Shown: positions 10,200 to 22,966, numbered from the stretch's first letter. The stretch is DNA of 64,000 bases from Saturnia japonica (GCA_033032175.1 CM065312.1:6448001-6512000), one strand, 5' to 3'. Translations and numbers: made by a program. The notes: generated by a model not told the origin, from the letters alone.

Positions 10200-11220
10200 C
10201 CGCGGCTTCCCTCGCGTCACAGATACGTTTCTTTTACTTTCTAACTGAATTTCTAAATATCAATTTTCATAGATCTATCTTCAAAAATTACGTATTATCA
10301 TACAAACTTTCAACTTCTTTTTCACCACTTTATGGATTGAATTTCCAAAAAATCCTTCTTAGTGTTTTAGTATTTTCAGAAAAAAAACAAAGGAAATTGC
10401 TGAGTAGGTGTCTCATGCTATCTTAAATTTGGATACAAAGTTACGTCTTCTATCTTAAAGAATTGTATGTACTAACTACTTTTTACTCTCCCATCGTTTT
10501 TGTCTTTTGTAGCGACAGTAAGGTAGCCACGACTCGGCCGATCCGTTCAACTCCTTGTTAAAAATACTGCCTGAATCCATCCTCAAATACTATAGCGTTA
10601 AACGGTTCTTTTGGAAGCGACATACGTGCTATTACGCGCAAGATGATTCGCGGTGCAATCGCTTCTTCTGTATAAGTCACAAATTCACAGTTTTGACTCC
10701 TGCAGATACCGCTCGCACTAAACTTGATTACGTAAAGTAAATCGAGATAATTATGGTTTATTTACTAAAACAACATCCAGCTAACGTCTAGAAGTAAATA
10801 GGCGACAGGCTGTCTAGGTCAATTTAATTACATTATCTAGGTCAAATTGTTCATTATCAGTTGATCTAGGTGACACTATTTACTATTAAATATTCCGTAG
10901 AATAACTAAATAAATAAGTGATAATGAGATAATCTCATTGTCACATGTCGAATACGGTTCAAAGATTGATGTAATACTGGCAACCTTAGTATCAACGTTT
11001 ATCTAAACAAACAATATCTGACACACACTTAATTCTGTATCATTTATAGTATTTAATACATATAATGCTTTATGTGTATTTTTGAAGTATCCATGAATGT
11101 ATTTTTCAAATACTTTATTAGACATGTAAGCGAATTTTACAGAAATATTTTGGTTTGACAGAATTCTGCTTGAAATAGGTATTTATTATATTTATTTGAT
11201 TATTTAATTCCCCATTCCCT
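10200..11220. other. AT-rich gene-free sequence
   Basis: Only short chance open frames are present (for example 62 codons at 10555-10740). No recognisable domain, RNA gene or repeat terminus was seen. Confidence 0.35.
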
Positions 11221-11225
11221 TTCCA

Positions 11226-11510
11226 TCATCGGACGATAAGAGACATAGCGAAGCGTAATCGATTTATGGTAGATATTCCACCAATGCCCACAAAGCGTTT
11301 TGCTAGAACGCTTTGCTAGATCATGCGCACCGCTAAAGAGTGGAACACTTTGCCTGATTTTATATTTCCCGATACTTAGAACTTGAGTATCTTGAAGTCT
11401 CGAGTGAATTGGTACCTTTTAGGCAAGCGTGCTTCATCGTAGACCACATCATCACTTACGATCAAGCGAGATAGTGGTCAAACGCAAGCCTATCCATAGT
11501 TTAAAAAAAA
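11226..11510 (+). mobile_element. 3' end fragment of a LINE
   Basis: Broken translation gives EWNTLPDFIFPD, then KSRVNWYLLGKRASS and a SGQTQAYP-like end, resembling the C-terminal end of lepidopteran LINE reverse transcriptases (WN-LP, then a ThrSer-rich tail). It is interrupted by stops and closed by an A-rich run at 11500. The clade cannot be decided from this piece. Confidence 0.5.
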
Positions 11511-11869
11511 AACGAAAATTCTCTAGGTAGCTTTAGCTTCATTATGACAAATTTAAAAAAAAATATAAATTTTGGGTTTTGCTATTTCTTCTGTAGATAC
11601 CATAAAGTAAACAAAAAGTGACCTTGACGCTTTAGAATTACACTTTGGCTTCTTCATGTCGTTTGCTGTTAATTTCACATGTAAGTACTTTCCCTAGTAA
11701 AGAGGCCTTTGTACAGAAATATGATTGATATCAACAAGCAGATATTATTGTTATTAACAAAATATTATTCCATCTTGCTGTTTAACTATAGATAACATTA
11801 TTATTCGAGGAACGTAATATCGCTAGTAATTTACATAGTCAATCAGGATTATAGTAAATCTTATTATAT

Positions 11870-12060
11870 AAAAATCTTGTATTTGTCTGTTAGTGATCGT
11901 GTAACTTTTGAACGAGTTGACCGAATCAGCTCATTTATGCGATAGTTCATATAGGATTATAAGACCATTTTCTTTATCATGTGGTATCGATCGGCATAGC
12001 GTTATCAAAACAAATCCCGCGTATTTTTGCAAAATGTAAGGGTTTAAAGTGTGATTTAAT
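11870..12060 (+). repeat. Helitron-like repeat head (partial)
   Basis: TATATAAAAATCTTGTATTTGTCTG, then GTAACTTTTGAACGAGTTGACCGAATC, matches the usual 5' words of short lepidopteran Helitron-like elements. No CTAGT end was located. Confidence 0.3.
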
Positions 12061-12548
12061 GTTTAGTAGACCTGTTTAATTGTAGTTACGTGTACTGTGA
12101 CTGGATGCAACTCGTATAACAAAGAAATCAACAAAATAATACGCACAATAGTGTATTCCGTTTTTGGCCTCGTCTTATTCAACCTATTGTCGATCTATAC
12201 TATAGGTAAGTAGTAAATCTATGAGGAATTGCGAGCGAATAAAAAAGACTTATCATAGAAGCTTTTAATTGGCGTAAAGTTTTAAAATAATCAAAGGAAA
12301 GCAACGCAAGTAAAATAATTAAATTAATAATCCGACCAACAAACATCTGCTATAGAACATTAAACTACCAACTACATCACAGTTTCTTTGATGCCCGACA
12401 GTCATTTTGTTTGAGCTCGTTCATATTTATGATTACACATGTTATCAAATAAAAAGTTAAACGATTTATTATACACTTAATATAAGCTCAAACATGAAAT
12501 TCATTTACTTGTTATCAAATTGTTCTTAAGTGATATTGAATCGAGCTC

Positions 12549-12554
12549 TTTATT
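12549..12554 (-). terminator. Polyadenylation signal of the Kazal gene
   Basis: AATAAA on the minus strand (TTTATT on the plus), 117 nt beyond the stop codon of the Kazal-type gene. Other AATAAA words lie further downstream, so its use is inferred. Confidence 0.4.
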
Positions 12555-12670
12555 CATGACTATACTATATCTATATATATTAAGCTTAATAAGTAATAAA
12601 ATGGTAGAAAAAACATGTCATGTCTTGAATATAAGAATAAAGTAACGGTATGTGGTTACAACCAAAAGAA

Positions 12671-12729
12671 TTAAGAGAGACGAATTCCGTCGGAGCCCGC
12701 ACACTCGCCATCGCTGATCTTCCGCAATG
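12671..12729 (-). CDS. Kazal gene exon 3
   Basis: It encodes LRKISDGECAGSDGIRLS and the TAA stop (12673-12671). This supplies the sixth domain cysteine. The acceptor is TTTCATTTCAG, and the phase matches the single base carried over from exon 2. Confidence 0.8.
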
Positions 12730-15700
12730 CTGAAATGAAAAAAAAACAATAGTTAATTAATTTAGGGGTGTAAGCTGAGAAGCTGAGTAATTAACAAGGA
12801 AATAGAAATTAATGCAAGCCCTCGATGGATTACTATCTCTCGGTAGTCACCGTTGTGTTAGGTTAGGATATATCAAATTGGTTTAAAAAAAATATTTAAA
12901 AAAATATTGATGAATATTGTCTACATTTAAAACATGAATCGTAACATATATTATAAAAATTTTAACACTGAGTTCCTGACAGTTTCTAGGCTGAGGTATT
13001 TCCTTTCGCTTAAATTTTATGATAGTATCTAACTATGACAACCAAGTCTCATGTTGTAATTTAGGATGGCTAACTCTGTCGTTCCCGTTTCCTGATTTAT
13101 AAATTAACTAATCGCGTTGTACGAGTCGACAGTGTATTACACGAAGGTGCAGGTGAGTCGTGATATTGCCACAACAGTTTGCGAGACATTGTCGTGAGCT
13201 ACCGTTCTGGACTTGGTCTCGAGAATGACCACCGACTCGCAGGTCATTACCTGAGATTCGTGAATTGTTAGGGCTGTTGACCCTTCCCCAATCCCGTATC
13301 CTTACCTGATAATGGATGCCTTTTTCTCTTGAGAGTGGACCAGGGGGAGGGTAACAAGAAACTATTTGAGTAAACTTTGGATTAAATTTTATTTTAATTA
13401 ACTACTTAGTTTTTTTTAATTATTATAACGTAAGTACTTATAGTGGTGAATTTCACAGATCGCATAGTGATACTATTAATACCACTGCAAGTTAAATTAA
13501 AAATTGAGAGACCCCGAAACAAATAACTTATTCACTGAGACCATTCCAATGAGTCCAAACATGATATGTATGCTGTATGTTGGTGAAAACTTAGGCATCC
13601 TGCAGTTTGCAAAGGATGCTACAGCATTAGATCAAATTTTTCATAATCTTCTGATATCATTCAAGTCACAAAAACCAAGTTTGGACTCGAAGCTTACATC
13701 CATTTATCAAACTATCAACATATTTTCTTGAATCACAGCTGAAAAACCAGTCGATCAAGTCTTTCAAAAAACCTTCTGCATCAAGGGTTAAAAATAGTAA
13801 ATGAAGTGAATGTACCATGTTAATAATTATAGAGTTTCATATCTAATACTAAATATAAATGTTCAAATTGTTACGGAATTTCAAAAAATAGTCACAAATC
13901 ACAATATTCACTAATGTATAATTTAGTTTGTATGTATAGATGATTCACTATTTTTTTATATGATATGTCGTTGTACAAAAGCGATTAGTATCAAAACACA
14001 ATAGATGCGGACACTCGAGGTGGTCACCGTTACAAATGGAATCCGTCACGCTTAGACAATTGTGCGAACTCCAAATTACGCATATTTGTTTTGATATTTC
14101 ATTTATTCGTGTAATATGTAAGAATGATGTAAACATTTATGTATAATTAATACATTGTTTTTATAAAACTACTTTTACTAAAACTGTTAAAGAATCGGAC
14201 AACATATAAATCTAATACTAATAAGTGAGCTATTCTTGTATAAAAATATAGTACATATATGTGACTGATTTCTCGGAAACGTTTCCAACGATTTGGATGA
14301 AATTTTGTATGTGATAATGTTTTACATTCTAAGTTTACCTACATGGGTGATTTTCGTTTTTTTAAGACACCGAGCAAAGCTCAGTCGCCCAGATAATAAA
14401 AAATATAATACATATGTCACCAGCGCGGTGCCACTGAGTAAACTTCCCAGAAAAAGCAATAAGGCAGCAACGAGTTACTAAAACTACACTACCTTGACCT
14501 TGATCTTTGAAATTGAATTATTTTTCCATTTAAATAGTAATTCACTGACAAGCACATACGAATAAGCTCCCATAGCTAAAAACAAAAATACCAATGTCTA
14601 CTTTTGTTAAGAAAATCTATCATCGATACTTTAATTCACTTATAAATGTTAAGAATAATATCATTAAATCAATACTAAAGTAATTTCTCTCAACAGTATT
14701 TTTCTTTTAAGAGAAGTCACTGATAATCGCTTTATTATTAAAATGTTACTGAAATAAATATTTCTTGTTTGGCATTATTGCATATCATTGACATTGACGT
14801 TTTTGCTTTTATAAATTATTATTATACCCCTTAGTGATTGATTACGTGAGTCACATTGCCATGTGTGATTAAACGAGGCATCGGACGCCCACCAGCCCGT
14901 TGGGTTGACAATATTCTTAAAATCGCGAGTCAGATCCGGATGAGATTAACTCAAACCCGGGATGAGTTGCGTACAAGAAAGCCTATATATACTCAACACT
15001 ATACGATTACGGGCTGTAAATTATGATGATTAGTCACCCTGCCTGGGACCATATTGGACCCTACACTAATTCGCTTAAAATTCATTGGATCTACCTTTAA
15101 ATATATAACATTAACTTCAAAATACTTGAAAGTCCGGTAAAGCTGTAAAAGCCTAACGGCTCTGATATTGGATAGGGCCCCTAAGGCTTAACAGTATAGT
15201 CAGTCAGGAAAAAATACCTGAGCAAACAGAAAAAGCTAGTGAATTGGTAAAACGGTAGTAAAGAGACTTTGGAAATAATCGTATTAGTAACTAGCTGTGC
15301 CCGCGGCTGCGCTCGCGTAGACTACAGAATTATTGTTTATGAAGATATCTTGACTTTTTTTTATAAGGACCAAGTTTCTAAGAATGTTTTGAATTTTAAT
15401 CTAAAATTTATCAAAATTTATCCAGTAGTTTTTGCGTGATGCACGTACAAAGGCAAACCTCTATTATTTTATTTGTATAATATTATGTAGGTACTTACTA
15501 TCTTTGTGTTCGCAGTTATAATTATTCATGACGCAGACGCTACCAAAGGACTTTGGCTTCTCGCCGTCTTTGCTGGCGCAGATCGGCTGAAACTTGACGT
15601 TGGCACAGTCATGAAGACATGCCTTCTTACGTGCCGCCTCCGCTTTCAGCTGCTTCAAATCGGCTTTGTCTGGGCGGCAACTAACAGCCACGAACAAAAC

Positions 15701-18532
15701 CGCTGGAATATGTTTAAATATACTCTCAAACCCTATTAGCTAATTTCGTGTCATAACAACAAGGAATATTATAATAATAATTTATCGTTTCAAATTTAAG
15801 ACTTGGTATAAAATCCAATAAGGGTTTGTCCAGCATAATCAGAACTTATTAAACGAAGTATACTAATAATGAATAGCATCATTAGTTTTTTCTAATTTCA
15901 AATGTATGTACGTAGGTACAGAAAAGTCGTTAACGATACACCAGTATACATAATACCTACTTATCTAGAATTATCAGTCAGTAAATGTGCCCTCTTCCCG
16001 ACCGCGACGCGACAACGCGATTGAAGGAACAAATTGTCGCCTGGTCACCCCAAGACGTATTTACCTAATTTAAACATTCTGAGTTTAAACGCAAAGAAAT
16101 CGATAATCCTGTGTTTTTCCGGTGGTAATTTGTGAATACCTTACTCTTAAACATTTCTCAAGATTTTCTCGTGATTACTAATGAAAATCAGAAAATTCAT
16201 TAATAAATGCCGTCGTAAAGCCGAATTCAAATGGTCTTTAAGTATAAATCCTTTTAAAATCTTTAGTAACTTATTCTAAAAAGTAAAAACCTATCAGTTG
16301 TCTAAATTCAATATAAATTATATTTTATTATTATACTGTAATTTCTAAGAATTAAAAAGACATTTACAATTCGTATCACTTTTTTCACAGAGGATTCATA
16401 TTCTGCTGACACCTTTGTACGTTGTGCGATGCAGTAAATTCTGCCGAGCTAGAAAACAAGTCCCTACCGATCGTAACCCGAGGCGAAATAAGATGCTATA
16501 ATGTGATACGTTTTTCTTCATTGTCATGAACCGGTTAATTTTATGCCTACAATAGAATTACTCATAATGTAGGAAGTTTTGTAGAGATCTAACAAACGCT
16601 TGGACACTCGGCAGCCGCCTGCGCATCTGACCTTAACAAACAGTCGTAAAATCTTCAAGATAATGACGGGAAGGTGGACCACTTTAGGTATAATACTGCT
16701 CGTTACTAGTAACATCCTTTTATTATGAATCACATAATATAATGTTTTTATCGGAGAACGTAATATTTTTATATTACCCTTAAAAAGTGTTCACCGTTAC
16801 TCAATACGACTTTCCCGTCTTACAGATGGTATTTTCCCTTACTTACTCACATTGTTGGTAGTTACATAACTCTGAACCACAACCATTCTCAAACCAAGAA
16901 GGTTTTTTTGTTAATAAAAGATTTCATTCTTTTTCTTTCTATCTATACAAATAAGAATCACTTGCCGCATGTATGAAAAATCATCACATAAGAACGGATA
17001 GACCGATTTCATTATTTTTGTTGTTTTCGTAATTATCAGGACAATGTTTATACAAAAGAACATTTTTGGAAAATCCACCGATAAAGTCGGAAATTTGGAT
17101 GGTATTTTTGCATGAAAATCTCAAAAATGTGATTTTCAGTTTGTCAGTGTTTCGTTTCAATTCACATAAATTTAAGGAAAGATTTATTTAATTATTAATC
17201 CATTTGCATAAGGTTGCATAATTGTTCCTATAAGGTAAATTATCCGAATACATGGACCCTGAATTACATTTGTTTTTGAAACGTATATTTTATACATTTT
17301 TATTTACCTAACTTACTAATTATTTATTTATACATAAAAATTGTTTGTCATTGTCATACACTTATTTATATTGGTCAATTATCTCTATATTGGTTAGTCG
17401 AATCCCTTCTCGACAAACTGACAGACAATACACAAACATAGAGGAGATATAGACATGTTATAGGATAATGACAGGCACTTAATCCTTTTATGCTAACCGT
17501 GCGAAGCCGGGCGGGATGCTGGTATATAATAAAACAACATGATATATGAAAAAAAAAACTAAATAAAAAAACGTAAATAAGTTAAGTAAACATCGTATAA
17601 AAACCAGTACAAAAAGAAAATATTAAGTTAATAAATAAATAATACGAAGCAATAACGAAAGCTTAAACTTAAAAAAAGAAAAGACGTTGTGCTCGGGTTT
17701 GGCCTTGTGATATGCTGAACCAGCAACGAGGGCCCACTATATCATAGAATCATATAAATCAGCTTTTATGTAATATTAGCTGTGCTCGCGTGGACGTCAG
17801 AAGAAAGCATAAAATGCTTATATAATGCATTGTTTCTTAAAATTTGAATAACTTTTTATTTAATGAAGATATTGTGATATTTTTTTTTAGAATTTGGATA
17901 ATTTATAATTAGGATTATTAATTTGGACCAAATTGATTCAATTGAGTCTAAAATTGTATCAAAGTCGATCCAGTAATTTTGCGTGATGTGCGCACACGGC
18001 AAGCCTCAATCGTTTTATGAATTTTGTAGGTACGTCGCATATTTCAGCCAAAAATAATTTCATGAAGTTCATAAAAATAATGTAGAGAAAAAACTGTGTT
18101 CCTAAAGCATAAGGAAAAAAAACTTTTTATGTTACAACTTGTCAAATTATTATTTTTACATCTCTTTTTTTAATTTAGTTATAAATAATTTTACATAAAC
18201 AGATAACCTTGTCCCAAATTGTATTATAAAGCGACATTTGTTTGCAACTTCTAAAAGTTAAGCAGGTACCATTAACTGTGCTTAAGTATAAGAGGCTTAG
18301 GTTCATAGTAAGCCAGATATCAACTTACAAACTTTGATAAAGATCTACTACAACATTAAAAGATATTTAATGTAATACTTTTGAATCTGTTATGTAATTT
18401 ATTTACATAACTAATCGTTTGTATTACATCGAAGTACTTATCTGTTGTTTATAGCAACTTGCTACAAATTGTTCATTGTTATAATTTCTGAGATAATTAC
18501 TTACCAAAAATAATCAAAGTTATCGCCTTCAT
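12671..18532 (-). CDS. Secreted single-domain Kazal-type protein (three exons)
   Basis: Exons 18505-18532, 15499-15702 and 12671-12729 join as 28+204+59 nt in one frame, giving 96 residues. The start MKAITLIIF continues as AVLFVAVSC to form a short hydrophobic signal peptide, with cleavage likely near the Cys/Arg-Pro. The mature part is a Lys/Ala-rich helix-like stretch followed by six cysteines with Kazal spacing: ACLHDC, then KFQPIC, GSVC, NYNC and DGECAG. Donors are GTAAGT at both introns; acceptors follow TATTCCAG and CATTTCAG. Kazal domains commonly inhibit serine proteases, but a P1 residue cannot be assigned with confidence, and small insect proteins of this type have varied roles. Introns of about 2.8 kb each contain repeats. 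A minus-strand TATAAAGA lies at 18618-18611, upstream of the start. Confidence 0.85.
13504..13734 (+). pseudogene. Unrecognised protein-like open frame, 75 codons
   Basis: The frame reads RDPETNNLFTETIPM, then a hydrophobic YVGENLGILQFAKDA stretch, and ends at TGA. It looks more protein-like than other chance frames, but there is no good start codon and no family was recognised. It lies inside the second intron of the Kazal gene on the opposite strand. It could be a gene or transposon relic, or chance. Confidence 0.2.
14876..15035 (+). mobile_element. 3' fragment of an RTE-like LINE
   Basis: The translation GRPPARWVDNILKIASQIRM followed by an LTQTRDELR stretch matches the C-terminal part of RTE-like polyproteins (compare PPTRWKDDIIKVAGSRW in the element at 1-3008). 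ATGATGATTAG follows. Only about 160 bp remain. Confidence 0.65.
15292..15482 (+). repeat. Dispersed repeat family D, copy 1
   Basis: It begins AGCTGTGCCCGCGGCTGCGCTCG, has a GAAGATATCTTGAC..GGACCAAGT centre, and ends CCAGTAGTTTTTGCGTGATG..GGCAAACCTC. The same layout occurs at 17770-18025, 33180-33370 and 34540-34785. Here it ends next to exon 2 of the Kazal gene. Confidence 0.6.
15499..15702 (-). CDS. Kazal gene exon 2
   Basis: It encodes the end of the signal peptide (VLFVAVSC), a Lys/Ala-rich stretch and five of the six domain cysteines. It ends in the codon after CEHKD with donor GTAAGT. The antisense frame at 15506-15739 is a shadow. Confidence 0.85.
16940..17525 (+). mobile_element. Helitron-like nonautonomous repeat
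   Basis: It starts CTATACAAATAAGAATCACTTGCCGC, has AGAACGGATAGACCGATTTCATT in the head, and ends CCGTGCGAAGCCGGGCGGG. These words are typical of the short Helitron-like families of Lepidoptera. It lies in the first intron of the Kazal gene. Confidence 0.5.
17770..18025 (+). repeat. Dispersed repeat family D, copy 2
   Basis: It shares AGCTGTGCTCGCGTGGACG, GAAGATATTGTGA and CCAGTAATTTTGCGTGATG with the copy at 15292-15482. It lies in the first intron of the Kazal gene. Confidence 0.55.
18505..18532 (-). CDS. Kazal gene exon 1 (coding part)
   Basis: ATG at 18532-18530 is preceded by GGAAAAA and begins MKAITLIIF. The exon ends in a single G before GTAAGT. It is too short to stand alone and was recognised because it completes a signal peptide when joined to 15702. 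Confidence 0.8.
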
Positions 18533-18570
18533 TTTTTCCACAAAACAGCCTGCGCCTATCACACAAGGTG

Positions 18571-18618
18571 GACTGACGTCTGACAATATGGAGGTCTGTT
18601 CGTGTGACCCTCTTTATA
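18571..18618 (-). promoter_or_regulatory. Candidate core promoter of the Kazal gene
   Basis: On the minus strand, TATAAAGA (18618-18611) is followed by two initiator-like words, TCAGAC and TCAGTC (the latter 18576-18571), 40-45 nt upstream of the ATG. The TATA-to-initiator spacing is a little longer than usual, so the exact start site is uncertain. Confidence 0.4.
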
Positions 18619-18719
18619 ACCTGCCAGAGTGGGGCGGCACCACTTATATTCACGATACAAAGGAAATAAACGTTACATATAACTATCATATATCCACTAC
18701 ACTATTCGTTAAGATAAGC

Positions 18720-20046
18720 TTCTCTGTATTCTAAATAAAGATTCAATGTAATTTGTATTGAAAACGGGTTCGTTTACGATGAGGTCATATCTGTATTGTG
18801 TGGTTTTGTAGTCTAATAAATAAATGAGTTCAACGCTTGATGCTGTATATTCGTGTAATATATATATATTAGCCTATATAGATCTAGATTTGTTTTTTGC
18901 TATTTGATAAAGTTTTTATAAAACTAACAGAGAAGTTTGAGTAATCGATATAAATAACTTTATCGTACCAATCATTTCAACCGAATTGAGTAGGTACCTC
19001 CTTTTTTGAAGTCGGTTCTGGATTATACAATTATAATTTATAAAATGACCAGCCACGCAACCACCTCAAACCGAAACTCATATAAAACTTATAAAAAATA
19101 TAACAGCTCTCAGGGGTGTCTTCCATATTCCATGCCGGAGTATGAAAAACAACTTTACTCTCTTTTAACAATTAAAAAATTTAAAAGTATTGATATTTTA
19201 GATTATTTAGAACTATAGTGAATTTAGTAGGTAATAAAAAATATTTGATTTTTGAAATGCTTGCTTAATTTCTAAACCTATGCATAAGCTTTTGAGCGTT
19301 ATTTTACGAATCCCAAAAATCCAAATTGTATGTATGTAGCGCTCTTAAACAGTTTTTATCGTCATATTATTTATCTAGACGTAATAACAATTAATGATAA
19401 TGAGAATTTAATACGTAAAAATTCCTGTAAATGTTCAATTGCCACGGGAACATGACAGCAAAGTGTTTTAACCATAACCACCAACAATTATTATTTCATT
19501 AAATTTTATTTATAGAGTTTATCAGTAGTTTCTGTAAATATAGCCAGGATAAACCATGTATAGGTCAATTTAAAATTAAGTTTATAGGCAACCTATATAC
19601 ATTTTATAAATACGGTTTGTCATAAAATATACTTTATTAGGTCTATCGGTCGTTTATAATTCACTATTGCATTGTTTATCACCGAATTCGCAGAAATCAT
19701 TATGCATGAGTACTGGCATGAGTGATATTTACATAGTTTTAGCGTCGAACTATCTAATGTAGATACTTTCAACTTTGGCTCTGGATTTTAAAGTCGATTT
19801 TGCATTAGGTCGTTATATTACAGTAGTCATGAGGTCTCGTTAACCTTAGATTCATATCTCGGATTTCGTAAACACCTCTACCTATTATTTGTAGGTGGCC
19901 ACATATATTTGCTGGTTCGTAGGTAACTGGAAACTGCAGTTCAATCATTGTTAATATACTTGACATTTTTTATAACCTTATAATTCTTGAAATAAATAAA
20001 ATGAATGATTTTTCATGTTTGAAAGGAAAGGTTTAAAAAATAATAA
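18720..20046. other. AT-rich gene-free sequence
   Basis: No gene or classifiable repeat was seen apart from a short TTTTTTGAAGTCGGTT word near 19000 that is common in lepidopteran interspersed DNA. The 70-codon frame at 19006-19218 is not recognisable. Confidence 0.4.
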
Positions 20047-21365
20047 TTAAAGTACATATTTAATTAGTCGTAGTGTTTGGCAATTATTATCCATGAACTT
20101 TTGCCATTTTAATGGAAGTTCTCTGATACCACTACTATAGAAATCCTGGAAATGTGGATCGATGAACTCTTTAAAGACGCTTTTAACCGTCTGTTGTGCG
20201 AGCGTTGTCGAGAAGAACGAGTGAACTAGAACAATTAACAAGTAATGGTTGTTTCACAGCGAGCTTGTCCATCATTATTTGCAATTCTTCAGAGTACACC
20301 TCTTCAGGTCTCAAGATGTTGTAAATGAAAAATGAACAATGCCAGTGCAGGTCCACTATATACTTACAAGGAGCTTCTTTTAAATCAATTTACGGTTAGG
20401 ACATGGTTTACCTGCTTCCCCTGTGTCCAATCAGTGCGACGGACGTTTTCGATTATCATACAGGTTCCACTTTTCATAAATTCCCTATTTAATTCCCTTA
20501 TTTGTGTGCCTAACACAAGTTATAAAGGAATAAGCCAGATTCGACGCCATTTTGTTTGTTTTTTTTCCTAGCTAGCTAGTTTTCCTAGCTTCTATATCTT
20601 TCCAATTTGGCGTAAACAAAGCAGTATCGTTTTATCACTTACTTTGAAGTCTGCTGCTAATTCAGACTATATTTGAGATTCTGGAGATCGTAGGCCGAAG
20701 TATACTGACTGCTATAGGTAACCAACCTTCCCTATTTATTATGTTAAAATGGAAGAAAAAGTTTAGTTTGTCAGATTTTTAAATTTGTGTTCTATATTAA
20801 TATCTAAAATAATGATACATATTATAAAAAGAACTTCGTTAAATTAATCACCGTTTTATTCGTAACACTGACCAAGATCTACCATTTGTTGGGGTGACTT
20901 CTCAATAAAATAAATCGGCAGGTTGGCGCATGATGACTGTATTATTATATATTTGTACATAATGGTTTATTATAATTTATAAGTAATAATTTACATATGT
21001 ATACACCAAATTATTAACCGGACAATTCGTAGTAGTAGTAATAGTAAGACTTTTTCTGACACGTTCTCTGTTCGAACATCTCCAATTGTACTTACGGCCA
21101 GTACAAATCAAATAGTAGCGATCAAGGCACCACAAGATGAATATTCTGCCACTGGCTTTCAGTTTATCGTTATCGACCTTCGTTTCCGGTTGGCCACGAA
21201 TCAAAATTTCCAAAACGGAAGTGCTTAAACCAAAAACATATGGAAAGTAAGTTCACTTGCGGTATCTAGTCCATACATCTTGTTCATATTGAGTGCCGTC
21301 TGCGTTGCGTTGGTGCCACGACAAAACTCGTATTCAAAAAAACCGAGAATTTCAATTTTTGCATG
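20047..21365 (-). mobile_element. Broken mariner-like transposon
   Basis: Two transposase parts survive on the minus strand. The N-terminal part (about 21365-21100) gives FFEYEFCRGTNATQTALNMN and GQPETKVDNDKLKA, split by stops and frameshifts. The C-terminal part (about 20480-20047) gives YDNRKRP, a DTGEAGKP block, DKLAVKQPLLVN, LLDNART, and KSVFKEFIDPHFQDFYSSGI followed by LPLKWQKFMDNN. The segment expected between DNAR and the KSVFKEFID block, which contains the third catalytic Asp, is missing. About 500 bp between the parts is not recognisably mariner. The element cannot make active transposase. Confidence 0.75.
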
Positions 21366-21399
21366 GTCACAGAAACATCGATACCAAAGAAAAATCGAA

Positions 21400-22600
21400 A
21401 GGTGGGAAAATAAATGAATAACTGATTTTTAAAGACATGTTATAGCTGTATTGTAAAATTAATATAACTACAATTTTAAGTAGAATTAAAGATATCGATA
21501 TTTACTTTAGTTGATATTAAAAGTTGTCAATTTCATACTTTATTTAACCCCGAATACAAAGAAAAAAATAAAAAACTTCTAATAGAAATAACACTCAAGC
21601 TTCAACAACAACGGCGCTTCCACCCGTTCACCTAAAGATGACTATGTGCAGCTTTTCAAAAATTAACAAAAACAAATGTTCAAAATGGGCCAGATTCCGT
21701 AGAAACGATGCTCCGGGGTCGTTATCACCTTTATAAAACTTTTGCAGTAATGTGTTTGTTTTAAAAGTATAATTTTTACGGTCTTTCTTTTAAACAGCGA
21801 CATCTCCCATTGCTTCAGACAACATAATTATTATTAAAGCGGCACTTGTTATCGAGTAGCCTAACATTAATAATAGCGACATCTGTTATACAATAGTATA
21901 GTAAAACGAACATGAAGAGGCCACGTCTATTTAATAATTTATAACATAATTTCAGTATGAATAACTAGATGGCGCTGTATAAAAGTTTGAGCAGTTTAAT
22001 TATAATCCTTTGTAAGATATTAATTTAACGTGATTATGGCGAGATCTTATTACCATAGTTTTGTTTATTCATAAACTTGTTGTTTGACCCTTTATTGTAT
22101 AATGTGATTTGTTAAATGTTAACATTTTGGGTAATATGGTTCGGTTAATTTTTATGCTACACAAATTAATATAGTTGATTGAAAATAACATGGACCATAA
22201 GTTCTGAGATGTAAGAAAAACTCCCTGGAAAGTTCTAAATTATTCATCTCTGGTTCTGAGTTAGATTTACTTTACCATTTTGTTAGGTTACCGAAGTCAT
22301 CATGAAGGCACTCTGTAGAACAAAAGTACTATCTTCAATTGAGAGGACTGGTTGGCCAAGTATGAAAAAGATGAAATTTATGAACAATTGTTTTTATTGT
22401 TGTTGTTGTGATAATAAATTTAGTTATTAAAGTAATCTTTTATAATAATTTTAATTTATAACCAATTCACAACTATTATAGAACAAACTAATGAGTAAAA
22501 AAAATTACATTTCTTTAACATCTTCAAGGATAGGTTTTAAGTTTTTTTATTTATTTTAAAAACACGGGGTACTAAGATAAAATTTAGTTTAGGCGAAATT
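21400..22600. other. AT-rich gene-free sequence
   Basis: Intergenic DNA between the mariner relic and the 3' end of the KDM3-like gene. No coding frame, RNA gene or repeat family was recognised. Confidence 0.4.
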
Positions 22601-22628
22601 AAAAACAGTGGTAATATAAACATCTTTT

Positions 22629-22634
22629 TTTATT
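22629..22634 (-). terminator. Distal candidate polyadenylation signal of the KDM3-like gene
   Basis: AATAAA on the minus strand, about 620 nt beyond the stop codon. A nearer AATAAA lies at 22961-22966. Alternative 3' ends are possible. Confidence 0.35.
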
Positions 22635-22960
22635 CCAACTTATAACCATACATAATATACACAGTACAAAAAAAATTTTGCTAATCCAGCATTAAGGACA
22701 AAATTAAATTGTCACATATTTATAACTACCATTTTATAACATACTAACCAAATTGAGAAATCTAATAATAGGATAAAACTTATCTACACGCCATGTTTAA
22801 TGTACAATGCTTCGAGCGAATACGTATTAATTCAATATAATAACTTAAAAGTATACACGTCCTTATTATGTACTCGATGGAATTCGAATTAAAAATTTAC
22901 ACAATACATACATACATATATATCACTATAGCTACAATTAAGCTTTAATAACTTGAAGAG

Positions 22961-22966
22961 TTTATT
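22961..22966 (-). terminator. Proximal candidate polyadenylation signal of the KDM3-like gene
   Basis: AATAAA on the minus strand, about 290 nt beyond the stop codon at 23253-23255. Confidence 0.4.

Noticed and set aside
15506..15739. 77-codon plus-strand frame
   Set aside because: Shadow of Kazal gene exon 2 on the other strand.
16524..16733. Minus-strand 69-codon frame with a hydrophobic start and VRCAGGC
   Set aside because: It looks faintly like a secreted peptide, but there is no clear signal peptide, splice partner or family match.
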